Source: Comamonadaceae bacterium (GTDB taxonomy: Bacteria; Pseudomonadota; Gammaproteobacteria; Burkholderiales; Burkholderiaceae_C). Taken from it: a DNA stretch of 38,641 nt. Within the stretch, counting starts at the first letter, position 1. Each line of letters begins with the position of its first letter. A program made the position numbers and the translations under genes. Under the pieces are notes generated by a model, which saw only the letters and a program-made list of their open reading frames with translations, had not been told where the DNA came from and made no database searches. Positions 28,651-36,430 of the stretch are shown here, piece by piece. The stretch spans positions 1-38,641 of the forward strand of contig CANFWT010000020.1 of the NCBI GenBank assembly GCA_947450895.1, in the 5' to 3' direction.

Positions 28651-29364
28651 TCATCCCGCCAAACCAACGTAGACGTTTTGGACATCGTCATTGGCGTCTA
28701 TGGCCGCTAAAAACGCCTCTACTTCTTCCAAATGCTCCGCACTGAGGTTGGCAGGATTGACCGGGTTTTTGGGCTTGTAGCCCAGTTTGGCCGACAACAC
28801 GGTAAAGCCGTGCGCTGGCAAAGCGCGGCTGACCAGGTCCAGGTCCGTCGGGTCGGTGAGAAAAACGCTCACACCTGCGTCGTCCGCTGGCTCAAAGTCT
28901 TGAGCGCCAGCCTCAATGGCGGCAACTTCGGCGTCGGCACCACTGCTTGCGGCTTCCGCCTCAATCATGCCAACATGGGCAAAGTCCCAAGACACCGAGC
29001 CCGAGGTACCCAACTGGCCCTTGCGAAACAGCACCCGCATTTCGGGCGCGGTGCGGTTCACGTTGTCGGTCAGGCATTCCACCATCACCGGCACCTGATG
29101 GGGCGCAAAGCCCTCGTAGATCACGTGTTCAAAACTCACTGACTCGCCCGTCAGGCCTGCGCCCTTTTTGATCGCGCGGTCCAGGGTGTCTTTGGGCATG
29201 GAAATTTTGCGGGCCTGCTCCACCACGAGTCGCAAGCGTGCGTTGGACGCCGGATCGGCCCCGTTGCGTGCGGCCAACATGATGTCTTTGGCCAACTTAC
29301 CAAAGGCTCGCCCCTTGGCGTTTGCAGCAAGTTCCTTGCCTTTTGCTTTCCATTGCGCGCCCAT
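28651..29364 (-). CDS. YebC/PmpR family regulator
   Basis: 237-residue cytoplasmic protein of the YebC/TACO1 family. It starts [18 protein letters not shown], a common form in Comamonadaceae, followed by [18 protein letters not shown] and [13 protein letters not shown]. The middle carries [19 protein letters not shown], the family core. Members were first described as transcription factors (PmpR); newer work ties YebC proteins to translation of difficult sequences such as proline runs. Which role applies here is unknown. It lies downstream of the DUF429 gene by 88 bases on the same strand. Confidence 0.94.
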   Translation of the reverse strand: MGAQWKAKGKELAANAKGRAFGKLAKDIMLAARNGADPASNARLRLVVEQARKISMPKDTLDRAIKKGAGLTGESVSFEHVIYEGFAPHQVPVMVECLTDNVNRTAPEMRVLFRKGQLGTSGSVSWDFAHVGMIEAEAASSGADAEVAAIEAGAQDFEPADDAGVSVFLTDPTDLDLVSRALPAHGFTVLSAKLGYKPKNPVNPANLSAEHLEEVEAFLAAIDANDDVQNVYVGLAG

Positions 29365-29452
29365 ACAGCATTCTTTCTTTTGGTTGCGGCGCCCGAAAGC
29401 GCCAAGGTTTTCATCAGGAATCCGAACGGGTTATACACCCCAAGGGCCACGC

Positions 29453-30271
29453 TCACGCACCCACAATCCAGCCTTCCAGCGGGTCCATGGTGGGTGGGAG
29501 TCCGAACAAGGGGTCGCCTTGCCGGTGGCGCAGATCGGCCCAAGCCGCTTGTAGCAGGCAGAGCACTGCGTCCAAGGCGTCGCCCGATGCATCGGCGACC
29601 ACTGCATCGCGCTGCGCGTGGCTCAGGTGTAGCCGCAACTGCCAGCGCGCCTGGCCCAGTTCCAGGGCGTTGAGCAAGTCTTTGCGCGCGATGAGACGTT
29701 CTGGCGTTTGCTTGGCGCGGTCGTCGCTCTTGTAGCTGCGCATGCCCAGGATTTCGCGTGCCAGCATGCCCGGGTACGCCTCCAGCGCCACGCGCTGCAT
29801 CTCAGCGGGCTGCGCTTGCAGTCCTGGGAAATAGGCGTTCGCCTCCTGAAGCAAGGGCACGCCAGCGTGCAGCATGTAGGCCACGGGGGGATTGACCCAT
29901 TTCATGGACGGACTTGACCCTGCTGGCCGGTCGGTGGCGCGGTGCGCAAACTTGGCCCCCGCGGGGCGGGAATCGCAAAAGGCAGAAAATTGCGCGCGTA
30001 TGGCAGGGCGTGAAAGCGATTGGTAGTGCGCGATGCAGGCTTGCCAGTCCAGGGGCCAGCCAAGGGTCTGCACCAATTCACGCGGCAAGCCAAAAGGCAG
30101 GTCAAAAGCACCAACCCAGCGCGGCACCGCGTCCAGCGCCGCCGAAAAATCGGACAGGCTGCTGACCTGCTGGAGTTGTGCCAAGCGCACCCTCTGTCCG
30201 TCGCAAGCGCCCCAGGCCAAAACAATGTGTTTGCGTCGACTGGGTGCACTTGAAAAATCACAGCCCAGCAA
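29453..30271 (-). CDS. DUF429 domain protein
   Basis: 272 residues starting at a TTG codon at 30271 (MLGCDFSSAPSRRKHIVLAW); no ATG exists in this frame between that point and the upstream stop codon. It fits DUF429, a family of predicted RNase-H-like fold proteins, with an N-terminal GCDFSSAP acidic motif, WVGAFDLPFGLPRELVQ in the middle and a C-terminal DALDAVLCLLQAAWA helix with acidic residues. These could form a metal-binding nuclease-like site, but no activity is established. It lies between the BLUF gene (45 bases) and the YebC-family gene. Confidence 0.8.
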   Translation of the reverse strand: MLGCDFSSAPSRRKHIVLAWGACDGQRVRLAQLQQVSSLSDFSAALDAVPRWVGAFDLPFGLPRELVQTLGWPLDWQACIAHYQSLSRPAIRAQFSAFCDSRPAGAKFAHRATDRPAGSSPSMKWVNPPVAYMLHAGVPLLQEANAYFPGLQAQPAEMQRVALEAYPGMLAREILGMRSYKSDDRAKQTPERLIARKDLLNALELGQARWQLRLHLSHAQRDAVVADASGDALDAVLCLLQAAWADLRHRQGDPLFGLPPTMDPLEGWIVGA

Positions 30272-30316
30272 GGGAACACGGCCGCCCGGCGGGGCGCAAT
30301 CTGCAGGGGTGAAAAT

Positions 30317-30739
30317 TTAGGCGCGCCCGATAATCGAGGCCGTGGCCATCAGCTCTTCAAGCAAGGCCAGCGACACCTTGCCGGACACGCTGTAGGGATC
30401 AAGCTCAGGCTTTTCGGCGTATTTGAGCAAGATGCTGGCGTTGATCTTGGACATGTTCACCTGACCCATGGTCCAGCCGCTGAAGCGGCGCTCTGAAATT
30501 TCTTCGTAGTGCAGCAACACCACGTCTTTGTGGCGCTTATCGCGCTGGATGTGGCTGAACAGGTCACTGACAGCGTTACGCCCGCCTTCGATGGCCTGCA
30601 AAAAGATACCACCGCCGTAACAAAGAATGCCGGTAATGCCCGAGCTGGGATTGCCTTGGCGCGACTGCACCAAAATTTCTTCAATGGCCGACGAAGCCGG
30701 ATCCGTGGCACGGCTGGCATAGAGCAAACGTACAAGCAT
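30317..30739 (-). CDS. BLUF-domain blue-light sensor protein
   Basis: 140-residue stand-alone BLUF protein that would bind FAD and respond to blue light. The key photochemical residues are all present: Y7 (LLYASR), N30, Q48 (FLQAIEGG), W89 and M91 (GWTMGQ). Their spacing closely matches that of AppA (N to Q 18, Q to W 41, W to M 2). The domain core includes SSGITGILCYGGGIFLQ and RHKDVVLLHYEEISERRF. A short helical C-terminal cap (about 100-140) follows and no output enzyme is fused, so it probably works through a partner protein. It starts 3 bases after the folE stop, so it is almost certainly co-transcribed with GTP cyclohydrolase I. Confidence 0.95.
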   Translation of the reverse strand: MLVRLLYASRATDPASSAIEEILVQSRQGNPSSGITGILCYGGGIFLQAIEGGRNAVSDLFSHIQRDKRHKDVVLLHYEEISERRFSGWTMGQVNMSKINASILLKYAEKPELDPYSVSGKVSLALLEELMATASIIGRA

Positions 30740-30742
30740 GGT

Positions 30743-31450
30743 TCAGCCTTTCTTGGGCAGCAGCGCGAGAAACTCTCGGCGCAGGTTAGGGTCTTTCAGG
30801 AATACGCCGCGCATGACCGAGTTGATCATTTTGCTGTCCATGTCTTTCACGCCGCGCCAGGACATGCAGTAGTGGCTCGCTTCCATGACGATGGCAAGCC
30901 CATCGGGCTGCGTTTTTTCCTGAATCAGGTCGGCCAGTTGAACGACCGCCTCCTCCTGAATCTGCGGCCGACCCATCACCCATTCGGCCAGCCGCGCATA
31001 CTTGCTAAGACCGATCACATTGGTGTGTTCATTGGGTAGCACACCGATCCATATCTGGCCAATGACCGGGCAAAAATGGTGGCTACAGGCGCTGCGTACG
31101 GTAATTGGGCCCACGATCATGAGCTCATTCAAATGCTCGGCGTTTGGGAACTCGGTGATCGTGGGCGCGTGCACATAGCGGCCCCGGAACACTTCGTTGA
31201 GGTACATCTTGGCGACGCGGCGTGCGGTGTTGCCTGTGTTGTGGTCGTTCTGGGTGTCTATCACCAGGCTGTCGAGTACGCCCTGCATTTTTTCCTCAAC
31301 TTCGTCAAGCAAGGCTGCGAGTTCGCCAGCTTGCACGAAGTCAGCGATATTGTCATTGGCGTTAAAACGCTTGCGCGACGCCAGGATGCGTTCGCGAATT
31401 TTGACGGAAACCGGGGTTCCAACATCGTCTTCAGAGGGAGTCATAGGCAA
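30743..31450 (-). CDS. folE: GTP cyclohydrolase I
   Basis: First enzyme of tetrahydrofolate (and pterin) synthesis: converts GTP to 7,8-dihydroneopterin triphosphate. 235 residues. Zinc ligands are C122 and H125 (SACSHHFCPVIG) and C195 (SHYCMSWRG). The active-site segments NEHTNVIGLSKYAR and RPQIQEE are present. The N-terminal helix region is slightly longer than in E. coli FolE. The BLUF gene follows after 3 bases. On the minus strand TAACAT about 35 bases before the start, with a weak TCATTT 17 bases further up, is a possible promoter. Confidence 0.96.
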   Translation of the reverse strand: MPMTPSEDDVGTPVSVKIRERILASRKRFNANDNIADFVQAGELAALLDEVEEKMQGVLDSLVIDTQNDHNTGNTARRVAKMYLNEVFRGRYVHAPTITEFPNAEHLNELMIVGPITVRSACSHHFCPVIGQIWIGVLPNEHTNVIGLSKYARLAEWVMGRPQIQEEAVVQLADLIQEKTQPDGLAIVMEASHYCMSWRGVKDMDSKMINSVMRGVFLKDPNLRREFLALLPKKG

Positions 31451-31506
31451 GCGTAATGGAGTGTCAGCCGGTCATGTTACCAGCACTGAGGTTTTGAAAT
31501 GACCAC

Positions 31507-31543
31507 AAAAAAATGCTTTTCCAAGCGCAATATCAACCGCTTG
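31507..31543 (-). terminator. Rho-independent terminator after clsB
   Basis: On the minus strand CAAGCG and CGCTTG (plus-strand arms 31538-31543 and 31522-31527) form a 6-bp stem, followed by GAAAAGCA and seven T. It lies about 20 bases past the clsB stop, between clsB and folE. It would separate the nudB-EEP-clsB operon from folE-BLUF. Confidence 0.6.
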
Positions 31544-31561
31544 CAACTTGTTTCAAGCCGG

Positions 31562-32776
31562 TCAATACCTCGAACCGAAAAGAAATAAAAGCACACGCAT
31601 ACACCCCAGGGCCAGCATGTCTAGGCTGCGTTGCCAGGATCCACGCCGGGCATAGCTGCCCTGGTCCACCCGCACCGCTTGGGACTGCAGCGCGTCGAGC
31701 ACGCGCTGGCGCAGCAACATCGCAAAGGGACCGTCGCGCACCATGACGTTGGCCTCGCGCGCCAGCAGCAAGCTCAAGGGATCGAGGTTGGATGAGCCCA
31801 CGGTAGCCCAGCGCTGGTCCACCACCGCCACCTTGGCGTGCAAAAAGCCGCCGGTGTATTCGTAGATTTCCACCCCAGCGTCCATCAGCACGCCGTACAC
31901 CGTGCGTGCACCATGGTATTGCATGAAGTATTCGTAGCGGCCTTGCAACAGCACCTGCACCCGCACCCCTCGCTGGGCTGCGTGCACCAAGGCGTGGCGC
32001 AACTTGCGTCCGGGCACAAAGTACGCGCTGGCGATCAAGACTTCGCTTCGCGCGTCGGCAATCGCTTTGCGGTAGGCCTGCTCTATACGGCTTCGATGGC
32101 GCAGGTTGTCGCGCAGTACCAGCGCGGCCCAGACGCCGTCACCTGGCGTGGGCGGACCTGCGGCCTGGTCATCGATTGCCGGGTGCACGGAGGCTTGGGC
32201 CAACAGCTGGCGGGCCTGTTTCCAGTGGTGGCGCTCGACCTGGTGCGCCAGGTCGAGTCGGGCCCAAAACTGCTCCATGGTTCGGCGCACTTCTGCGGCC
32301 AGAACACCACGGACCTGCACCGCAAAATCCAATCGAGGGCTTTGCAGCGAACCGTAGTGCAGATCAGTGAAGTCGTCGATCACGTTGATGCCGCCGCAAA
32401 ATGCCACTGCGGCGTCGACCACGCACAGCTTGCGGTGCAGGCGACGCCAGCGCCCGGGTACCAGCACGCTCCAGTAACGCACGGGTGAATACCTGTGCCA
32501 TTGCACGCCGGCAGCGCCAAAGCGCTGCACCCAGGACGGTGGCATTGTCGGTGTGCCCACACCATCGACCACGAGGTACACCGCCACACCCCGCTCGGCG
32601 GCACGCACTAAGGCACATGCCAAGCGTTCGCCTTGGCTGTCGAAATTAAAAATATAAGTCTCCAGCCGTACCTCGTAACGGCTGGCGTCCACCTCCGCAA
32701 CCGCGGCGGCGAACAGTTCTCCCGCACCCTGCAGGAGACGAACCTGCTGATGTTGGCTGAAATGGGTGTAGGCCAT
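31562..32776 (-). CDS. clsB: Cardiolipin synthase B-like phospholipase D protein
   Basis: 404-residue member of the ClsB family, which joins phosphatidylglycerol units into cardiolipin at the inner membrane. Both HKD motifs are complete: H114-x-K116-x4-D121 (HRKLCVVDAAVAFCGGIN) and H313-x-K315-x4-D320 (HAKVAVVDQRWATVGSSN). It lacks the two N-terminal membrane helices of ClsA, as ClsB does. It starts 2 bases after the upstream nuclease-like gene, so the two are on one mRNA. A phospholipase or transphosphatidylase of another specificity cannot be excluded. Confidence 0.9.
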   Translation of the reverse strand: MAYTHFSQHQQVRLLQGAGELFAAAVAEVDASRYEVRLETYIFNFDSQGERLACALVRAAERGVAVYLVVDGVGTPTMPPSWVQRFGAAGVQWHRYSPVRYWSVLVPGRWRRLHRKLCVVDAAVAFCGGINVIDDFTDLHYGSLQSPRLDFAVQVRGVLAAEVRRTMEQFWARLDLAHQVERHHWKQARQLLAQASVHPAIDDQAAGPPTPGDGVWAALVLRDNLRHRSRIEQAYRKAIADARSEVLIASAYFVPGRKLRHALVHAAQRGVRVQVLLQGRYEYFMQYHGARTVYGVLMDAGVEIYEYTGGFLHAKVAVVDQRWATVGSSNLDPLSLLLAREANVMVRDGPFAMLLRQRVLDALQSQAVRVDQGSYARRGSWQRSLDMLALGCMRVLLFLFGSRY

Positions 32777-32778
32777 GG

Positions 32779-33522
32779 CTAGGCAAGGTGCGGCAGCTCA
32801 AACTCCGCGATCAGTGGCAAATGGTCGGACAGACGAGCCCATTTGCCGCCACGCGGCACCTCTAAGCCAAGCGGGCGCAGGCCGCGGGCAAACACATGGT
32901 CAAGCTGCAAAAGCGGCAATCGCGAGGGAAACGTGGCAAAACCCGGCTGGCGCCAGGCCAAAAGCCCCACGCTGGCCAATTCACGCTCCAGCAAGCCACC
33001 CCATTCATTAAAGTCACCGGCTACGAGCACCGGTGCGAGCGGCGCAATTTCGCGCGCAAGGTAACGGCACAGTTGCTGCAGCTGGCGCTGGCGGCTGGCA
33101 CGCACCAAACCCAAATGCACCACGACAACGTGCACGCTTTGCCCATGCACCGTGAGTTCAACATGCAGGAGGCCGCGTTGCTCAAAGCGGTGGTCGGACA
33201 TGTCTTCATGCTGATGCGCCAGTACAGGCCAGCGTGACAGGACAGCGTTGCCATGTTCTCCGTGCCGCGTGATGGCATTGGTGCGGTAAACGGCAGCATA
33301 GCCCTCGGGCGCCAAAAAATCGGCCTGCGGCTGTGCCGGCCAGTGGGCGAAAAATTTTTCCTCACGGCGGTGCAGCTTACGCACCTCTTGCAGACAGACC
33401 ACATCGGCACCAAAGCGGGAGATCGCATGGCCCAGGTTGTGGATCTCCAGGCTGCGCCCGGGCCCGATGCCACGCACGCCCTTGTGGATGTTGTAGGTAA
33501 CCACTTTTAAGGTCTGGGGCAT
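32779..33522 (-). CDS. Endonuclease/exonuclease/phosphatase family protein
   Basis: 247 residues from ATG 33522 (MPQTLKVVTYNIHKGVRG); the longer frame to 33621 overlaps nudB. EEP-fold motifs are visible: TYNIHKG at the N-terminus (Asn of the metal site), CLQEVRKLHRREEK (catalytic Glu), APVLVAGDFNEWGG (Asp/Asn pair) and LSDHLPLIAEF (terminal catalytic Asp-His). The family covers DNA-repair nucleases, lipid phosphatases and sphingomyelinases. Its constant partner here is a ClsB-like gene, 2 bases downstream, so a phospholipid-linked role is possible but unproven. No signal peptide is seen. Confidence 0.88.
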   Translation of the reverse strand: MPQTLKVVTYNIHKGVRGIGPGRSLEIHNLGHAISRFGADVVCLQEVRKLHRREEKFFAHWPAQPQADFLAPEGYAAVYRTNAITRHGEHGNAVLSRWPVLAHQHEDMSDHRFEQRGLLHVELTVHGQSVHVVVVHLGLVRASRQRQLQQLCRYLAREIAPLAPVLVAGDFNEWGGLLERELASVGLLAWRQPGFATFPSRLPLLQLDHVFARGLRPLGLEVPRGGKWARLSDHLPLIAEFELPHLA

Positions 33523-33524
33523 GC

Positions 33525-34028
33525 TCAGGCCCCGGGAGACGCAAAGCGCGGCAAAAGCGACAGGGCCTCGGCGTTGGAGGGGGAAAAGCACAGTTCGGCC
33601 GCCTGCCGGTAGGGTAGCCATTGGAAGTGGGTGTGCTCGCGGGGATTAAGTTGTACCGGCGTTCCCGCAGGCACCTGCAGGCCAAACAAGCGCTCGGTAT
33701 TGAACGTCACCCCCGGCGCATACCGATGCAGCCAGCGCGGGTAGATGGAGTAAACATTTTCCAGTTGCCAATCTTGCAAATGCGCGCCCAGCGCGCTGCC
33801 CGGGCGGCAATCAATGCCGGTTTCCTCCCACACCTCGCGCGCCGCGGTATCGGCCCATGCCTCGTCATGGGCATCTCTGCTGCCCGTGACAGATTGCCAA
33901 AAATCGATCGCTTGGGGATCGGACTCGGTGCGCCGAATCAAGAGCACGTCCAGCGCCGGGGTATGAATCACCACCAACACCGATTGCGGAATTTTGAATG
34001 GAAGAAGCGGGGACGGATTCGATGCCAT
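33525..34028 (-). CDS. nudB: Dihydroneopterin triphosphate diphosphatase (Nudix)
   Basis: 167 residues from ATG 34028 (MASNPSPLLPFKIPQSVLVVI); ATG 34049, seven codons upstream, is an alternative. The Nudix box is GSRDAHDEAWADTAAREVWEETGI, with the REVWEE core intact. NudB removes pyrophosphate from dihydroneopterin triphosphate, the step after FolE in folate synthesis. The later segment NTERLFGLQVPAGTPVQLNPREHTHFQWL matches NudB. It is the first gene of the nudB-EEP-clsB group (2-base gaps) and lies 2.1 kb upstream of folE on the same strand. It is divergent from the glycine riboswitch. Confidence 0.9.
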   Translation of the reverse strand: MASNPSPLLPFKIPQSVLVVIHTPALDVLLIRRTESDPQAIDFWQSVTGSRDAHDEAWADTAAREVWEETGIDCRPGSALGAHLQDWQLENVYSIYPRWLHRYAPGVTFNTERLFGLQVPAGTPVQLNPREHTHFQWLPYRQAAELCFSPSNAEALSLLPRFASPGA

Positions 34029-34168
34029 GGGCCATTGTGCCGCCGGCATGTCACGCTGGTAAGCGCTTTGGCTCACGTATGGCTTCAAAACCGTGCCAAA
34101 ATACTGCTTGTGAACGCCGGAGCACACTGTGTATGGCGTCCACGTTATCAAACTGGCACATTGCCAGT

Positions 34169-34378
34169 GGTGTCGGGAGAGACTGCCAGAGCCCCCAAGG
34201 CTTGTGGCAGCGCCGAAGGAGCAACCGCCCCGGAAACTCTCAGGCAAAAGGGACCGACACCACCTTGATCTCTGAAGAGCGCCCGAGACCCACGTCGTTC
34301 GGGCGCACCGAAGGAGCAAACCGGCTACAGCCCCCAGGGGCAGCGGCAGGAGAATCTCTCAGGTCCAGAACAGAGGGG
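34169..34378 (+). promoter_or_regulatory. Tandem glycine riboswitch (gcvT element)
   Basis: Two glycine aptamers lie in series in the 5' leader of the DadA-like gene. Aptamer 1: P1 is formed by GGTGTCGG at 34169-34176 and CCGACACC at 34254-34261, with the conserved GCCGAAGGAGCAA core (from 34211) and AACTCTCAGGCAAAAGGGACCG. Aptamer 2: outer pairing CTCTG at 34270-34274 with CAGAG at 34371-34375, core CACCGAAGGAGCAAACC (from 34307) and ATCTCTCAGGTCCAGAACAGAGG. These are the standard glycine riboswitch consensus blocks. The expression platform between 34378 and the ATG at 34440 shows no clear terminator, so control may be at translation start. In this class glycine binding usually turns the gene on. 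Confidence 0.95.
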
Positions 34379-34439
34379 GCGTTTGTGGCGCAAATCCGTG
34401 CGCGCATACCTCATCCTCAGGCGTTTTGCACCTTTCACC

Positions 34440-35672
34440 ATGAAATCAATTGCAGTTATCGGCGGCGGTATCACCGGCGTCACCACGGCCTATGCGCTGG
34501 CTTTGCGCGGCTTTTCCGTCACCTTGATTGAGCGCCACCGCTATGCGGCGATGGAAACCTCGTTTGCCAACGGCGGCCAGCTTTCCGCCTCGAACGCCGA
34601 AGTGTGGAACCATTTTTCCACTGTGCTTAAAGGCCTGAAATGGATCTTGCGGCCAGACGCACCACTGCTGGTCAACCCCAAACCGAGCTGGCACAAGCTG
34701 TCGTGGTTTACCCAGTTTGTAGGCCATATCCCCGCCTACGAGCGCAACACCATTGCCACCACCGAACTCGCCATCGCCGCACGCGCCCACCTGTACGCGT
34801 GGGCGGAGAAGGAGAACATTGACTTTGACCTCAAGCAGCGCGGCATTTTGCACATTTACCGCAACAAGGCGGGCTTTGCCCACGCGGGGCGCGTGTCGCA
34901 GTTGCTGCAACGCGGCGGCCTGGAGCGCCGGGCTGTCACGCCCAGCGAGATGAAGTCCATCGAGCCCACGCTGGCGGGCGACTACTACGGGGGCTATTTC
35001 ACCCCCAGCGACGCTACTGGCGACATCCACAAGTTCACCATGGGCATGGCCGCTGCCGCCGAGCGCCAAGGCGTTGAATGCCTGTACGAACAAGAGGTGC
35101 GCGCCGTTGAGCGCCAAGGCGAACAGGTGCATATCACCAGCACCGACATCAGCACCCCCGACGGGCAGACACAGCGCCGCAGCTTTGACGCCGTGGTGGT
35201 ATGCGCGGGCACCGCCAGCCGTGCCCTGGCCGCTCAGCTGGGTGACCGGGTGAACGTCTACCCGGTCAAGGGCTATTCCATCACCGTCAATCTCAAAGAC
35301 GCCAGCAGCCGCGCCAGTGCCCCGCAGGTCAGCCTGTTGGACGACGAAACCAAGCTGGTCAGCAGCCGGCTGGGCGAGGACCGGTTTCGGGTCGCGGGCA
35401 CCGCCGAATTCAACGGCTTTAACCGCGACATCCGGGCCGACCGCATTCGGCCGCTGACCGAATGGGTGGCGCAGTGCTTTCCTGGCGTGAGCACCGAGCA
35501 CGTCATTCCGTGGGCCGGACTGCGCCCCATGATGCCCGATATGCTGCCGCGCGTAGGCCGTGGGAACGACCCCAAGGTGTTCTACAACACCGGCCACGGC
35601 CACCTGGGCTGGACGCTGTCGGCGGTCACCGCGGACACGATTGCTGCCATCGTGGAAGCGGCGGCGCGCTAG
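34440..35672 (+). CDS. DadA-like FAD-dependent amino-acid dehydrogenase
   Basis: 410-residue flavoprotein of the DAO/DadA family. The ATG at 34440 gives MKSIAVIGGGITGVTTAYAL, a GxGxxG FAD-binding Rossmann start at the very N-terminus. DadA hallmarks follow: METSFANGGQLSAS and YFTPSDATGDIHKFTMGMA. The C-terminal WAGLRPMMPDMLPRVGRG and TGHGHLGWTLS hold the FAD and substrate contacts. DadA oxidises D-amino acids to keto acids and ammonia, passing electrons to the respiratory chain. The tandem glycine riboswitch directly in front suggests glycine or a related amino acid as substrate or signal; the substrate itself is not shown by sequence. Confidence 0.9.
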   Translation: MKSIAVIGGGITGVTTAYALALRGFSVTLIERHRYAAMETSFANGGQLSASNAEVWNHFSTVLKGLKWILRPDAPLLVNPKPSWHKLSWFTQFVGHIPAYERNTIATTELAIAARAHLYAWAEKENIDFDLKQRGILHIYRNKAGFAHAGRVSQLLQRGGLERRAVTPSEMKSIEPTLAGDYYGGYFTPSDATGDIHKFTMGMAAAAERQGVECLYEQEVRAVERQGEQVHITSTDISTPDGQTQRRSFDAVVVCAGTASRALAAQLGDRVNVYPVKGYSITVNLKDASSRASAPQVSLLDDETKLVSSRLGEDRFRVAGTAEFNGFNRDIRADRIRPLTEWVAQCFPGVSTEHVIPWAGLRPMMPDMLPRVGRGNDPKVFYNTGHGHLGWTLSAVTADTIAAIVEAAAR

Positions 35673-35726
35673 TATACCTTGGGGCTTGTGAAAAGGGTGG
35701 ATGCGCCAGCGGCTACCATCGAAGTC

Positions 35727-36389
35727 ATGTCGGACCACCCCCCATCCCAAGCCACCGCCCCGGTGGCGCTGCTGCGCGCATCCGCAGTGCACCTGCGCTT
35801 GGGCGAGCACACGGTGTTCACCGGCCTGGACCTCTGCATTGCGCCCGGACTGACGCTGATATATGGCGACGAATCCTGCGGCAAAAGCAGCTTGCTGCGC
35901 TTGCTGGCGGGCGACTTGGTGCCACAGTCTGGCGCCTTCTTTCTGGACGGTGTGCCTGCTGATGCCAGCGCGCTGCGCAATGCCAGCTACTGGACCGATA
36001 TACGCAGCGAGGCGCACGACACGATCAGCGCCCGCAGCTACTGGGCCGGCCTGCAAACGCGCTACCCCGCCTGGGATGCCATGGCGCTGCAAACCTTGGT
36101 AGGCGGGCTGGGTCTGGCCGAACACGCGGACAAGCCTTTGTACATGCTTTCCACCGGCTCCAAGCGCAAGGTCTGGCTGGCGGCCGCTTTTGCCAGCGGC
36201 GCCCGGCTAATTTTGATTGACGAACCCTTTGCCGCCTTGGACCGGGCGTCCGCAGCCTGCGTGCGCGACTGGCTGGGCCAGGCAGCGAAGAGTGCGAGCC
36301 GCGCCTGCGTGATCGCCGACTACCAGGCACCTGCGGGCCTGGCTTTGCGCCAGGTGCTGCTGCGCCAAGGCCAGGCCCACGCGGCCTAA
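35727..36389 (+). CDS. Orphan ABC-type ATPase (CcmA-like)
   Basis: 220 residues from ATG 35727 (MSDHPPSQATAPVALLRAS). A single ABC ATPase domain: Walker A GDESCGKSS (47-55), an unusual signature LSTGSKRK (141-148, LSGGQ expected), and Walker B LILIDEPFAALD (161-172). The signature resembles small heme/cytochrome-type exporter ATPases such as CcmA, but no ccm genes are near. No permease gene is adjacent; the next gene, 41 bases downstream, codes for a protein with a single membrane helix. A partner elsewhere in the genome is needed for transport. Another use of the ATPase cannot be ruled out. Confidence 0.8.
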   Translation: MSDHPPSQATAPVALLRASAVHLRLGEHTVFTGLDLCIAPGLTLIYGDESCGKSSLLRLLAGDLVPQSGAFFLDGVPADASALRNASYWTDIRSEAHDTISARSYWAGLQTRYPAWDAMALQTLVGGLGLAEHADKPLYMLSTGSKRKVWLAAAFASGARLILIDEPFAALDRASAACVRDWLGQAAKSASRACVIADYQAPAGLALRQVLLRQGQAHAA

Positions 36390-36397
36390 TCACCCCC

Positions 36398-36415
36398 GCC
36401 ACCGCCACCGCCACC
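36398..36415 (+). repeat. Short hexanucleotide repeat (GCCACC)x3
   Basis: Three copies of GCCACC, with similar CCCGCC just before, lie in the 41-base gap between the ABC ATPase gene and the hypothetical gene. Low-copy repeats of this type can vary by slippage, but this one is short. Confidence 0.6.
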
Positions 36416-36430
36416 GCAAGCTACCCGCCC

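Noticed and set aside
29380..29430. Hairpin with GGCGC / GCGCC stem followed by TTTT on the plus strand between yebC and DUF429 genes
   Set aside because: Both flanking genes are on minus, so a plus-strand terminator has no gene to serve; stem is only 5 bp.
34446..36125. 559-codon open frame on the minus strand opposite the DadA-like gene and ABC ATPase
   Set aside because: It mirrors two genes with clear family motifs; the protein is low-complexity Gly/Ala/Val/Arg/His typical of antisense frames in GC-rich DNA.
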